64,000 nt of DNA from an uncultured Saprospiraceae bacterium (lineage in GTDB: Bacteria; Bacteroidota; Bacteroidia; Chitinophagales; Saprospiraceae): positions 1 to 64,000 of the forward strand of contig CALFUU010000017.1 of the NCBI GenBank assembly GCA_937929835.1. Direction: 5' to 3'. The position numbers and the translations under genes are program-made. Below, piece by piece: positions 18,072 to 27,297 of this stretch. Under the pieces are notes generated by a model. It made no database searches. It was not told where the DNA came from and saw only the letters and a program-made list of their open reading frames with translations. Positions within the stretch are counted from its first letter, which is position 1. Every line of letters starts with the position of its first letter.

Positions 18072-18882
18072 GGTAATATTGATGTGGGCAATTGCAGGCC
18101 AACTCCCGGGGCAATCTAATTGGATTGCGGAGTTAGAAGGAAGTTCTTATGGTGATAGTCCAACAATTTCCTATATAGAGCAGGATGATAGCTACAGTCT
18201 GCTTCCAAAAAATTGGATTGAAGAGTTTAATACGGGAATCGAGTATGGATTTAAAAACGCGAATGTATTTAGCAAAATTTACCCAATGGGGTGGAGTGGC
18301 GGCTCTTATCTGTCAGACAAGAAGGGGGCACATTATTTGGCCAAGCTTGACATTCAACAAGTATTGCTTGATGGTAAAGTGCCAGAGGAATATTATTCTG
18401 CAAAGTCGGCTGACGTTTTTGTCCTTGCCATCTTAAAGGTCTATGATGTTATAGATGGCACGCTTGAGATAGCAAAGGAAATAACCTTTGAAGATAAAAT
18501 AAATCCGTACGATGAAGTGGATGAGATCGCTGGCCATTTCAGAAAAGAAGTGTCCAAGACTCTATGGTCGAGATTCGGAAAAATTACGCCTGTGTACAAG
18601 GCCAATATTGTAGAAGAAAAGGGTGGCAAGCTCCAGTCGCTTTTCATTAATAAAGTAGATTATGCGCGGATGCTTAGTCCTAAATATCTAACTGCATACA
18701 GAGTTGTTCAAGAAATCAATGGTATGGCCATCTTTGAGATATTGGGCAATCTGCAAGCAACTAAGGATTCCAAGGCAGCAAGCCGTGTGCACTTAAATGC
18801 AGTAAGAGGGAAGAAGGAAATTCTTAATGCACTCAATACTGAACAGCAAGTCTATCTCACCACTAAATCATTAGCGAAGTGA
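18052..18882 (+). CDS. Exported protein, second member of the CsgG-like tandem set
   Basis: The ATG at 18052 overlaps the previous gene by 20 bases and gives a hydrophobic leader (MLKLSLKVILMWAIAGQLPG). The 276-residue product lacks an obvious CsgG signature but has the same layout: a helix/strand body, FVLAILKVYDVIDGTLEIA in the position of the CsgG l-ar-vdv strand, and a C-terminal region with FEILGNLQATKDSKAAS, VHLNAVRGKKEILNALNTE and QQVYLTT. That end matches the K-G-G-E-I-L--LN-EQ-VY motif of its neighbours. It is read as a diverged paralogue of the genes on either side. Function unknown. Confidence 0.55.
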   Translation: MLKLSLKVILMWAIAGQLPGQSNWIAELEGSSYGDSPTISYIEQDDSYSLLPKNWIEEFNTGIEYGFKNANVFSKIYPMGWSGGSYLSDKKGAHYLAKLDIQQVLLDGKVPEEYYSAKSADVFVLAILKVYDVIDGTLEIAKEITFEDKINPYDEVDEIAGHFRKEVSKTLWSRFGKITPVYKANIVEEKGGKLQSLFINKVDYARMLSPKYLTAYRVVQEINGMAIFEILGNLQATKDSKAASRVHLNAVRGKKEILNALNTEQQVYLTTKSLAK

Positions 18883-19862
18883 AAAAGTTATCTATTATAT
18901 TATTCATAGGGTGGCTGTCTATTGCAAGCTTGATGTCTCAGGCCAACTTGCCAGGGGTGATTATCGAAAGACCTCAGACTAAAGCACAGTGGCATACATT
19001 TAATTTGGACAAGCATCTCTATAATATTATGCTTGAAGCAGCCGTAAATCAAAGTGCTATCTATCACGTCATCGATGAGAGCAATTTAGAGTTAATGACT
19101 CAGGTAAGAGAGGAAGCTGTCAAAAATTTTTCTGATCTGCCCTCCGCTCAGATGATAGGTGCATCTTACATAATGGAGTCAAAAGTTCTTGATTACAAGG
19201 AAACAACCAAAAAATACTATAAACAAATAAAGCAAGATGATGGGTCTTATAAAGATGGGGCTTGTGATAAGAGAGGTATGGATGTCACCATTAAGCTCAA
19301 TATGAATCTTCTTTCTGTTGAGACCAGTGAAGTTGTGAGCTCAAGGGAATTTGTTGTGTCTGGATTTGCCACTCGTGATTGCAACAAGTTTAAGGTAGAT
19401 GAAGATAAAGTGCGCAAGGAATGTATAGCAGATTTTAGATCCTGTATGGAACTCTTGTTTAAGAAAAATATGATGGACCTATTGCAGACGAAACTAAAAG
19501 TGGAAGGTATGCTTAAGACCAAGAAGGAATCAGCCAAAGAGTTGATTATAAAATCTGGGCCTTTTGGCAATGTTGGTGCAGGTGTTAATCTAAAGGTGAT
19601 CAGTATGTCTGCACAAGATGTAGATGGTGTTGAGGTAATTAGAGAAAAGCAGATTGGCGAAGCAGAGATTGTTAGCGTGCGATATGGATCTTCATATCTA
19701 AAAGTAAAAAAGGGCGGCAAGGAAATATACCAGAGTATGTCTAATAATGAGAACCTCTATGTCGTCTATGATAAGAATTACCGCTATGTGGATTGTAGCG
19801 GAAAAGGAGCACCCAAAAAGCGACGCGAATTAAAAAGAAGACTAGAAGGGTATGACAAATAA
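18879..19862 (+). CDS. CsgG-like exported protein, third member of the tandem set
   Basis: The start is GTG overlapping the previous stop (GTGA). The 327-residue product has a signal peptide (MKKLSIILFIGWLSIASLM, then SQA). Its body reads LYNIMLEAAVNQSAIYHVID, ESNLELMTQVREEAV, AQMIGASYIMESKVLDY and VTIKLNMNLLSVETSEVV, which follows the CsgG/FlgT-M order (disease-unrelated fold; vvdr-l, lGA-yi, l-l-l--v-t-ev). The C-terminal region has KQIGEAEIVSVRYGSSYLKV and KKGGKEIYQSMSNNENLYVV, shared with the two genes before it and similar in pattern to SH3-like FlgT C-terminal domains. A basic 20-residue tail (PKKRRELKRRLEG) follows. It ends the coupled operon. Confidence 0.6.
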   Translation: MKKLSIILFIGWLSIASLMSQANLPGVIIERPQTKAQWHTFNLDKHLYNIMLEAAVNQSAIYHVIDESNLELMTQVREEAVKNFSDLPSAQMIGASYIMESKVLDYKETTKKYYKQIKQDDGSYKDGACDKRGMDVTIKLNMNLLSVETSEVVSSREFVVSGFATRDCNKFKVDEDKVRKECIADFRSCMELLFKKNMMDLLQTKLKVEGMLKTKKESAKELIIKSGPFGNVGAGVNLKVISMSAQDVDGVEVIREKQIGEAEIVSVRYGSSYLKVKKGGKEIYQSMSNNENLYVVYDKNYRYVDCSGKGAPKKRRELKRRLEGYDK

Positions 19863-19942
19863 TCAACTCAATAGTCAAGAATTGTAGTTCTTAATGTTAC
19901 AGCCACACGAGAGAAAATTAAACACAACCTAATATTATAATT

Positions 19943-21628
19943 ATGAACAAACTAACCTTAATGATGTTGCTCTGGCTTGTTGTCAGTTTCGGCAATGTAC
20001 AGGCACAAAAACTAGATTATGTAGAGTTGCCATCTAACAGTACCCAGAAGATGTCTGTTGTCAAAGTCATCGAAAAAGATGATGGAATGCGTGTCTTTGT
20101 TACCTCAAAAGAAGTGGTGACAAGTATGGAGGTAGAAGATCTAAAAATTACTATCCTAGAAGTTTTAGATTTTAATGCAGAAGGGCAGTCGCAAACTGTA
20201 GGTAAGCACGTCTTGCATAATAAAGCTTTTCACGGATATAAGTTTAACCTTAAGCGGGGTAGGACGAGTTTTGGAAATCAAGATGACGTGATGACGTACA
20301 CTGCTCTTCAGGAAATGTATCCAGAATTAGCGGATGTAGACTACCTCGATTCGGCAAACAGAAAGATGCCAGTAGCGTTCTATCGCAGTACGTTAAATAC
20401 TGGTGCATTTAAGCCTAAAGTAAAAGGATTTTCTAGTGTCAAATATTCGTCAGATGCTTCCGCTGTAATGGAAAAGCCTAAAAAGAAAAAGAAAAAGGGG
20501 CTGATGAATAAATTGGCTAGCGCCGCAGAAAGTGTGAACAAGCTAGACAATAAGCTGAATAAGAAAAAGCAAGTCTATCAGGTCGTCGAGGAAGTTGATG
20601 TGAACTGGGAAGACCAGTACAATGGAGGACAAGACAAGAAGAACTTTTGGAAAAGTTTAGCCTCTATGTCTTCTCAAGCAAATGGTAACGTCTTGGCTGT
20701 TAATGCTAAGAAAGTCAATAAAGATGCCACTCACGAACAGATGAATAAAGAGATCGTTGTCTTTAGTCCAATGGGAGAAGTTGTTACCAGAAAGGAATGG
20801 ACAACGGAGGTACCTTGGATCAAAATTGGAACAAAAGAAAGATATGCAGAAAATGCTGACAAGGCTATGGATATAGATTTCTTGGCCTTAGCATTCAAAC
20901 AAAATGCTAGCAAGAAGCAAAACCCGAATTGTAATAAGAAGCAAATTGCTGTATCGGCTATCGGTGCAGATGGTTCTTTCTTGTATGACCATATATATGA
21001 CTTGCCCGAAGATTTCAGTAGAATGGATACTATCTTGACAAGAAAAGGGCAAAAAACTGTATTAATGGGAAAGATGCGTAATGGACAAAAGTTTGTTGCT
21101 GTCTCAACACCGCAAGGACAGAAGTTGCACACCGTATCAGAAGATGCTGGCGTAAAAGGAGACGTGGTCAATTATTTTACAACCAAGTCGGGAGAGTATG
21201 CAGTGTATGCCAACAAGTCGCTCAAGACAAAAACAGTTCAGAAATATTACCTCTGTCCAGTAAGTGCTGACGGTATGGGCGAACCGATGACGATTCCTGT
21301 TAATCTTAAAAATGGTACAGACTCTAGGATTGATGTACTCATAGATGAGACGGATCGAACAATTATCCAAACCAAACAAATGGCTAAGGGCATCAATGAT
21401 TTTAAGACTGTTCTCACGCTACCAACCTTGTATGAGTTGACAGATAGCGGTATGACACAGATAACGAATCTAGAAGACAATATGATGACTATGAATAATG
21501 CAGAGGTCAGGAGTAACACCAAGGTGTACAAAACCAATGACGCAAGTTATTTTGTTGCAAAAATCTTTAGACCTTGTGATAATGGAGATAAGTGTGTCAC
21601 CAATGCACTTATGAAGTTGACTTACTAG
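19943..21628 (+). CDS. Exported protein of unknown function with Lys-rich hinge
   Basis: The 561-residue product starts with a signal peptide (MNKLTLMMLLWLVVSFGNVQ, then AQK). Residues 1-175 form one strand-rich part. A very basic hinge (EKPKKKKKKGLMNKLASA, then NKLDNKLNKKKQ) spans about residues 177-212. The rest, to the C-terminus, reads as repeated beta blades (EIVVFSPMGEVVTRKEWTT, IAVSAIGADGSFLYDH, FVAVSTPQGQKLH), possibly a propeller. It lies 80 bases after the CsgG-like operon in the same direction and has no promoter box of its own that I can see, so it may belong to that unit. A strong terminator follows. No known family was recognised. Confidence 0.6.
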   Translation: MNKLTLMMLLWLVVSFGNVQAQKLDYVELPSNSTQKMSVVKVIEKDDGMRVFVTSKEVVTSMEVEDLKITILEVLDFNAEGQSQTVGKHVLHNKAFHGYKFNLKRGRTSFGNQDDVMTYTALQEMYPELADVDYLDSANRKMPVAFYRSTLNTGAFKPKVKGFSSVKYSSDASAVMEKPKKKKKKGLMNKLASAAESVNKLDNKLNKKKQVYQVVEEVDVNWEDQYNGGQDKKNFWKSLASMSSQANGNVLAVNAKKVNKDATHEQMNKEIVVFSPMGEVVTRKEWTTEVPWIKIGTKERYAENADKAMDIDFLALAFKQNASKKQNPNCNKKQIAVSAIGADGSFLYDHIYDLPEDFSRMDTILTRKGQKTVLMGKMRNGQKFVAVSTPQGQKLHTVSEDAGVKGDVVNYFTTKSGEYAVYANKSLKTKTVQKYYLCPVSADGMGEPMTIPVNLKNGTDSRIDVLIDETDRTIIQTKQMAKGINDFKTVLTLPTLYELTDSGMTQITNLEDNMMTMNNAEVRSNTKVYKTNDASYFVAKIFRPCDNGDKCVTNALMKLTY

Positions 21629-21665
21629 ATTTTACCAATCTAAAAGGCATAACCTAAAATACTAG

Positions 21666-21700
21666 AAGCGGAAGTCTACAATAAAGGCTTCCGCTTTTTT
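21666..21700 (+). terminator. Intrinsic terminator closing the exported-protein cluster
   Basis: A perfect 9-bp stem, AAGCGGAAG (21666-21674) with CTTCCGCTT (21688-21696), is followed by a run of T to 21700. It lies between convergent genes and may serve both strands. Confidence 0.85.
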
Positions 21701-21733
21701 ACTGCTTTATTTCAGGTAAGACACATAAGTTCT

Positions 21734-22552
21734 TTAAGAACTCAATAAGGTGCTTATTATAGGCCCCAGCACCATCCCACTCGCCCTATCCGCAATCTCT
21801 ACGACTTCCTCTAAGGTCGTCTCCGTCACTACTTCAGGTGGATAGCAGACATTGGTCACTACTGAGAGAACTGCCGTGCTGATACCACAATGATTGGCAA
21901 CAATCACTTCAGGTACCGTAGACATACCCACAAGATCACCGCCTATGATATTAAGGTACTTATACTCTGCTGGCGTCTCGAGACTTGGTCCTTGTAGGCC
22001 TATATATACCCCTTCTTTCAGGTGATGACCTAGTGCTTGCATGGCTGTACTTTGTAATTCCGCTCTCAGCTCCTGCGCATAAGCCTGGCTCATATCTGGA
22101 AATCTGATGCCTAGGCGCTCATCATTGGCACCTCTTAGGGGATGCTCGGGAAAGAGATTGATATGATCTTTGACCAATATAACCTCGCCAGCCTTGTAGT
22201 TTGGATTAAGCCCACCCGCAGCATTGGTCATCAACAACTTATTAATCCCGAGCAGCTTGAGGATACGTATCGGAAAGGTCACTTCTTGCATCGAGTAGCC
22301 CTCATAATAATGGAGTCTGCCATTGAGGATGAGGATAGAATGCTGGCCCACTCGGCCAGAGATCCACTCACCTTTGAGATAAGTTGCCGCCACCAAGTGT
22401 GGGACTGCGCTAAAAGGAATCCGCTTTTGGATGTCTATGTTGTCCAGCAAGCGCGCACCACCTGAGCCTATAATAAGGGCTAGGTCGTGGTCTTTTTGAA
22501 ATTGGTCTTTCAGAAAATGAGCAGCGCTCTCAGCGGCATTATAATAATCCAT
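21734..22552 (-). CDS. punA: Purine nucleoside phosphorylase (inosine/guanosine type)
   Basis: PNP splits purine ribonucleosides with phosphate to base and ribose-1-phosphate in the salvage pathway. The 272-residue protein is the trimeric PNP class: ALIIGSGGARLLDN near residue 24, GRLHYYEGYSMQEVTFPI, LLMTNAAGGLNPNYKAGEVI, the phosphate/base site DHINLFPEHPLRGAND and YIGLQGPSLETPAEY, then GDLVGMSTVPEVIVANHCG (Met-Ser-Thr ribose site) and a final TNVCYP segment. It is transcribed alone, convergent with the exported-protein cluster and divergent from rimP. A broken second copy of its 3' end lies at 8293-8420. Confidence 0.93.
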   Translation of the reverse strand: MDYYNAAESAAHFLKDQFQKDHDLALIIGSGGARLLDNIDIQKRIPFSAVPHLVAATYLKGEWISGRVGQHSILILNGRLHYYEGYSMQEVTFPIRILKLLGINKLLMTNAAGGLNPNYKAGEVILVKDHINLFPEHPLRGANDERLGIRFPDMSQAYAQELRAELQSTAMQALGHHLKEGVYIGLQGPSLETPAEYKYLNIIGGDLVGMSTVPEVIVANHCGISTAVLSVVTNVCYPPEVVTETTLEEVVEIADRASGMVLGPIISTLLSS

Positions 22553-22619
22553 AGGGCTAAGGTAGCAGTCTAGTGGGTCTTTTAGAGTGCTCCATCCTCC
22601 ACTTATGGTATAAAAAGCC

Positions 22620-22627
22620 TATATTTG
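22620..22627 (+). promoter_or_regulatory. -7 promoter box for the rimP-nusA-infB operon
   Basis: The plus strand reads TATATTTG, a full TAnnTTTG match. Transcription would start about 65 bases before the rimP ATG, leaving room for the hairpin at 22647-22671. Confidence 0.5.
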
Positions 22628-22646
22628 CAGTAGATTTGGATTACAG

Positions 22647-22671
22647 GAGGGAGCAGATGTTCCCTCTTTTT
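22647..22671 (+). terminator. Possible attenuator hairpin in the rimP leader
   Basis: GAGGGA (22647-22652) can pair with TCCCTC (22661-22666), followed directly by TTTTT (22667-22671). This is a minimal intrinsic terminator placed between the promoter box and the rimP ATG at 22700. It could instead end transcripts arriving from upstream, but the only upstream gene here points away. Confidence 0.5.
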
Positions 22672-22699
22672 AATTTAGGTCAGGTTTAAGTCACGCGAG

Positions 22700-23182
22700 A
22701 TGTCAGAGACAGGATTACAAGCAGCAATAACGAAAATCGCTAAAGAGCGCTTTAAGGAAGAGGATCTCAGCGATTGCTTTCTACTTAGTATCGAGCAAAA
22801 TGCCAAGAAATTGGAGGTATACGTAGACAGTGATGATGGGGTCAAGTTTTGGCAATGTCAGAAGCTCAGTCGCGCTATAGAGGAGTATCTCGATGAGAGT
22901 CAGGCCTTAGGAGAGGATTATACCCTTGAGGTTTCCTCCCCAGGTATAGATAAGCCCTTGCAGTTGCAACGACAGTATCCAAGAAATATAGGCAGAGAGC
23001 TAGAAGTCACGCTTAAGGAAGAGGAGGCTGTAGTGACAGGTAAGCTGCTAGAAGTCGACGAGGAGGGCATCCTGATCAAGGCAAAAGGTGCCAAGAAAGG
23101 ACAGTTCAAGGAGAAGACTATAGCTTTTAGTGATATCGTCGCCACCAAGGTGTTGGTATCTTTTAAGAAGAAGAAAAAATAG
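22700..23182 (+). CDS. rimP: Ribosome maturation factor RimP
   Basis: RimP helps assemble the 30S subunit. The 160-residue product has the two-domain RimP layout: an alpha/beta N-terminal domain with LEVYVDSDDGVKFWQCQKLS and YTLEVSSPGIDKPL (the invariant EVSSPG-D-PL motif), then an SH3-like C-terminal domain (REVTL-like strand GRELEVTLKEEE, VTGKLLEVDEEGILIKA) with a basic end (KKGQFKEKTIAFSDI, then KKKK). It is the first gene of rimP-nusA-infB, the usual bacterial order, with a 77-base gap to nusA. Confidence 0.95.
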   Translation: MSETGLQAAITKIAKERFKEEDLSDCFLLSIEQNAKKLEVYVDSDDGVKFWQCQKLSRAIEEYLDESQALGEDYTLEVSSPGIDKPLQLQRQYPRNIGRELEVTLKEEEAVVTGKLLEVDEEGILIKAKGAKKGQFKEKTIAFSDIVATKVLVSFKKKKK

Positions 23183-23259
23183 ATGGGTATCAGATGTGAT
23201 ACACAGATACATTCACATAACGGACAAAATTTTATAACAGATGAAAAAGATGATTTAAG

Positions 23260-24498
23260 ATGAATCTTGTTGAATCATTTTCAGAGTTTAAAGCGGGTAA
23301 GAACATTGATCGGCCCACTATGGTCAGAGTACTGGAGGATGTCTTCAGGACCTTGATCAAGAAGAAATACGGATCAGATGATAATTTTGATGTCATAGTC
23401 AATGATCAGAATGGTGACCTTGAGATGTGGAGAGTGCGGGACATTGTCCCTGACGGAGAGGTGACTGATGAGATGAGTCAGATATCTAGCTCTGAGGCAT
23501 TATCTATAGATGATGACTACGAGATAGGAGATGAGTGCTATGAGCAGTTGGGATTAGAGGATTTTGGCAGAAGAGCCATTCTTGCAGCGAGGCAGACCCT
23601 GATATCAAGGATTATGGAGCTGGAGAAGGATGAAATCTTCAAGAGATACTCTGATCGTATAGGAGAAATGGTACTCGGAGAGGTTGCCCAAGTGCTCAAG
23701 AGAGAATTCCTTATCATCGACGATGCCACCGGTAGTGAGATACTCCTACCGAGATCGGAGATGATCAGAGGTGATTTTCTGAGAAAAGGCGATATGATCA
23801 AAGGTGTTATCCGTAGAGTAGATATGAAAAACAACAATCCTGTTGTCATCATGTCTAGAACGGATAGTCGCTTCCTGGAGAAGTTGATGGAGCAAGAAGT
23901 TCCTGAGATAGAGGATGGCCTGATAACAATTAAGAAGATCGTCCGTATTCCGGGCGAAAGAGCTAAGGTAGCTGTAGAATCCTATGATGATAGGATAGAT
24001 CCAGTAGGGGCTTGTGTCGGTATGAAGGGGTCTCGTATCCACGGTATCGTCAGAGAGTTAAAGAACGAAAACATCGATATCGTGAACTACACGAATAATG
24101 TTTCTCTCTTTATCCAGAGGTCCCTAACACCAGCTAAGGTGTCCAACATAGATTTGGACGTAGAGAAATTGACAGCCTCAGTTTTCTTGAAGCAAGATCA
24201 AGTATCGCTTGCTATAGGAAAAGGTGGTTCCAATATTAAGTTGGCCAGTAAGTTGACTGGCTACGAAATAGATGTATACAGAGAAGATGACGAAGTCGGT
24301 ATGGAAGATGTCGATCTTGACGAATTCTCTGATGAAATAGAAGAGTGGGTAATCGATGCCTTGAAAAATATCGGGTGTGATACAGCAAGAAGTGTTCTCG
24401 ATCTTAGTCCAGAAGAATTACTCAGAAGGACCGATCTAGAAGAGGAGACGATCACAGGTGTCATCAAGGTATTAGAGGCAGAATTTGCCAATGATTAG
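23260..24498 (+). CDS. nusA: Transcription termination/antitermination factor NusA
   Basis: NusA binds RNA polymerase and RNA to control pausing, termination and antitermination. The 412-residue protein has an N-terminal RNAP-binding domain (VESFSEFKAGKNIDRPTMVR), an S1 domain (GEMVLGEVAQVLKREFLIID), then two KH domains with KIVRIPGERAKVAVES, VGACVGMKGSRIHGIVREL and SLAIGKGGSNIKLASKLTG. The C-terminal helix-hairpin-helix segment is short (NIGCDTARSVLDLSPEELLR). The length is typical of Bacteroidota, which lack the two long C-terminal acidic repeats. The gene lies between rimP and infB. Confidence 0.96.
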   Translation: MNLVESFSEFKAGKNIDRPTMVRVLEDVFRTLIKKKYGSDDNFDVIVNDQNGDLEMWRVRDIVPDGEVTDEMSQISSSEALSIDDDYEIGDECYEQLGLEDFGRRAILAARQTLISRIMELEKDEIFKRYSDRIGEMVLGEVAQVLKREFLIIDDATGSEILLPRSEMIRGDFLRKGDMIKGVIRRVDMKNNNPVVIMSRTDSRFLEKLMEQEVPEIEDGLITIKKIVRIPGERAKVAVESYDDRIDPVGACVGMKGSRIHGIVRELKNENIDIVNYTNNVSLFIQRSLTPAKVSNIDLDVEKLTASVFLKQDQVSLAIGKGGSNIKLASKLTGYEIDVYREDDEVGMEDVDLDEFSDEIEEWVIDALKNIGCDTARSVLDLSPEELLRRTDLEEETITGVIKVLEAEFAND

Positions 24499-24546
24499 TG
24501 CGGAAAGAGTTAACTAGAAGAGATTAATATTTAGCATACAGAATAA

Positions 24547-27297
24547 ATGGCAATACGCTTAATTAAAATAGCGAAAGAATTAAATGTTGGTACGTCGACC
24601 ATCGTGGAGTTCCTCACTGAAAGCGGGTTTGAAATAGAAAACAAACCCACCTCTAAAGTGACTGAGGAAATGCACAATGCGTTGCTCGTCAAGTTTAGTA
24701 ATTCTATGGCGGTCAAGGAGAAAGCCGACAAGCTGGTTATAGGTACACGTCAGGAAGAGGTCAAGGCTGATCCACCTCCTGCACCCAAGGCCCCACCAGT
24801 GGTCATACCTGAGCCTACTCCAGAACCTGAGCCGACGCCAGAGCCAGAAGTCAAGGTAGAAGAACCTACACCAGAGGTTGTCGAGGAGCCTAAGAAAGAG
24901 GACGAAGTTATCAGAGCAGAGGTGCCTAAACAGGAGCTAAAAGTAGTAGGCAAAATAGACCTTGAAGCAACTAAGCCTAAAAAGCCCGCACCCAAGCCAA
25001 AGCCTGTAAAAAAAGCAGCGGAGCCTAAAGTAAAAGCTGAACCCAAAAAAGATGAGGCGCCAAAGCCAGCTGAAAAAGTTGAAAAAGCTCCACCTACCCC
25101 TACCCCTCCTACACCTAAGAAACCAGAGGAAGAACTCGTAAGAGCTAAGACGCCTCAGTTGAAAGGTCTCAAGATCCAGGGTAAGATAGACATGAAGAAG
25201 TTTGACAAGCCGCCAGTGAAAAAACCTGCGGCTGGCCAGAAAACTGATGGTGCTGCCAAGAGAAAAAGAACAAGGAAAAAAGTGACTGCACAGTCAAGCT
25301 TTAAGAGAAATCAGAGAAGCGGTGCAGGCGGCGGCGGAGGTCGCGGTGGCAAAAGACAACAAGATGAAGTCAAAGCAGTCTCTAAAAAAGAGATAGAAGA
25401 CAAAATCAAAGCAACCATGGCCAGAATCTCTGGTGGTGGTAGAAACAAGAGACAAAAGATACGTCGTAGTAATAGAGAAGAAAAGAGAGCAACAGCAGAG
25501 GCAAATGAAATTGCAAATGTAGAGACAACACTAAAAGTCACAGAATTTATTTCTGCGTCGGAGTTGGCCTCTTTGATGAATGTTTCTGTTTCGGACATCA
25601 TTCTCAAGTGTATGAATCTCGGTGTGATCATCTCTATCAATCAACGTATGGATGCAGAGATCATCGAGTTGGTGGCAAGTGAGTTTGGTCACGAGGTAGA
25701 ATTTATTGGGGTCGATGCAGATGAGGAGGAAGAAGAAGAGACAGTAGTAGATGATCCTAAAGATTTGGTGCACAGAGCGCCAATAGTGACCGTTATGGGA
25801 CACGTGGATCACGGAAAGACATCACTTCTGGATTATATCAGAAAAGCCAAGGTAGCCGAAGGCGAGGCAGGGGGAATCACCCAGCACGTCGGCGCCTACA
25901 GCGTACCAGTAGGTGATCAGATGATTACCTTCTTGGATACACCAGGTCACGAAGCCTTTACAGCGATGAGAGCTAGGGGGGCCAAGTTGACAGATATTGT
26001 TGTCGTTATAGTTGCGGCGGATGATTTGATAATGCCTCAGACTAAGGAAGCTATAAGCCATGCCCAAGCGGCTGGTGTGCCTATCGTCTTTGCCATCAAT
26101 AAGATAGATAAGGACGGTGCTGATCCTAACAGAATTAAGCAAGGTCTTTCTGAAATGAATATCCTCGTAGAGGAGTGGGGTGGTAAATTCCAGTCCCAAG
26201 ATATCTCTGCCAAAGCAGGTACCAATATCGATCTACTCTTAGAAAAGATCGTCTTGGAAGCCGAGATGCTTGAGCTCAAAGCCAATCCAAATAAGATGGC
26301 AGTCGGTACAGTGGTAGAGGCCTCTCTAGATAAAGGAAGAGGATATGTCACCAAGCTACTCGTGCAAGCAGGTACGCTAAAGGTCGGGGATCCTATCGTC
26401 GCTGGTGCTTACGCGGGTAAGATCAAGGCGATGTTTAACGACAAGGGCAAGAAGATTAAGGAAGCTGGTCCTTCAGTGCCAGTTGCTGTACTCGGTCTCG
26501 ATGGAGCTCCTGCTGCCGGTGAGAAGTTCAAGGTGATGGAGAAAGAGCAAGAAGCGAAGGCTATCGCCACTAAGAGAAGTCAGATACAAAGAGAACAGTC
26601 CAATAGAGCGAGTCGTAGAATCAGTCTCGATGAGATCGGTCGTCGATTGGCACTCGGTACCTTTAAGGAACTCAATCTTATCGTCAAGGGTGATGTGGAT
26701 GGGTCTATCGAGGCACTTTCAGATTCACTGATCAAGTTGAGTCAAGAGACGGTCCAAGTAAATGTCATACATAAGGCCGTAGGTCAGATCGTAGAGTCAG
26801 ATGTTCTATTGGCATCTGCTTCCGATGCTATCGTTATAGGATTCCAAGTACGTCCATCAGGAGGTGCTAGAAATCTAGCAGAAAAAGAAGGCGTACAGAT
26901 CAAGACGTACTCGATTATCTATGAGGTTATCGATGAGATCAAGAAGGCCATCGAGGGTATGTTAGATACGATCAAGGAAGAGCGGATCTTGGGTAATATC
27001 GAAATCAAGGAAATATTCAAAATTTCTAAGATCGGTACTATCGCAGGTTGTCTTGTCTCTGATGGTAAGGTGACGAGAGACTCCAAGATCAAGCTTATAA
27101 GAGAAGGTATCGTTGTGTATCCTACCAAGCAGGGCGTAGCAGCAGAATTGGCTTCGCTTAAGCGATACAAGGATGATGTCAAAGAAGTAAGAGCAGGTAT
27201 GGAATGTGGTCTGAGTATCAAGAACTATAATGACATCAAGGTTGGCGACATTATAGAGTCTTACGAGATAGTAGAGATTAAGAGAAAACTTGAGTAA
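24547..27297 (+). CDS. infB: Translation initiation factor IF-2
   Basis: IF-2 is the GTPase that brings initiator fMet-tRNA to the ribosome. The 916-residue product has an N-terminal IF2-N domain ([20 protein letters not shown]), a long low-complexity Pro/Glu/Lys stretch (residues about 75-230) and a Gly/Arg patch ([13 protein letters not shown]). The G domain follows: G1 MGHVDHGKT near residue 420, G2 [13 protein letters not shown]3 [11 protein letters not shown]4 FAINKIDK. Domains II-IV follow, with [15 protein letters not shown] in domain III. It ends by overlapping the next gene by 8 bases, closing the usual nusA-infB pair. Confidence 0.97.
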   Translation: MAIRLIKIAKELNVGTSTIVEFLTESGFEIENKPTSKVTEEMHNALLVKFSNSMAVKEKADKLVIGTRQEEVKADPPPAPKAPPVVIPEPTPEPEPTPEPEVKVEEPTPEVVEEPKKEDEVIRAEVPKQELKVVGKIDLEATKPKKPAPKPKPVKKAAEPKVKAEPKKDEAPKPAEKVEKAPPTPTPPTPKKPEEELVRAKTPQLKGLKIQGKIDMKKFDKPPVKKPAAGQKTDGAAKRKRTRKKVTAQSSFKRNQRSGAGGGGGRGGKRQQDEVKAVSKKEIEDKIKATMARISGGGRNKRQKIRRSNREEKRATAEANEIANVETTLKVTEFISASELASLMNVSVSDIILKCMNLGVIISINQRMDAEIIELVASEFGHEVEFIGVDADEEEEEETVVDDPKDLVHRAPIVTVMGHVDHGKTSLLDYIRKAKVAEGEAGGITQHVGAYSVPVGDQMITFLDTPGHEAFTAMRARGAKLTDIVVVIVAADDLIMPQTKEAISHAQAAGVPIVFAINKIDKDGADPNRIKQGLSEMNILVEEWGGKFQSQDISAKAGTNIDLLLEKIVLEAEMLELKANPNKMAVGTVVEASLDKGRGYVTKLLVQAGTLKVGDPIVAGAYAGKIKAMFNDKGKKIKEAGPSVPVAVLGLDGAPAAGEKFKVMEKEQEAKAIATKRSQIQREQSNRASRRISLDEIGRRLALGTFKELNLIVKGDVDGSIEALSDSLIKLSQETVQVNVIHKAVGQIVESDVLLASASDAIVIGFQVRPSGGARNLAEKEGVQIKTYSIIYEVIDEIKKAIEGMLDTIKEERILGNIEIKEIFKISKIGTIAGCLVSDGKVTRDSKIKLIREGIVVYPTKQGVAAELASLKRYKDDVKEVRAGMECGLSIKNYNDIKVGDIIESYEIVEIKRKLE

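Noticed and set aside
19247-19720. 157-residue open frame on the minus strand
   Set aside because: It lies wholly inside the CsgG-like gene at 18879-19862, has Ser/Thr-rich random composition and no recognised motif.
20731-21171. 146-residue open frame on the minus strand
   Set aside because: It is a mirror of the exported protein gene 19943-21628, with Cys/Phe/Pro-rich composition typical of antisense frames.
24750-25046. Gly/Ser/Thr-rich open frame opposite infB
   Set aside because: It only mirrors the Pro/Glu-rich linker of IF-2.
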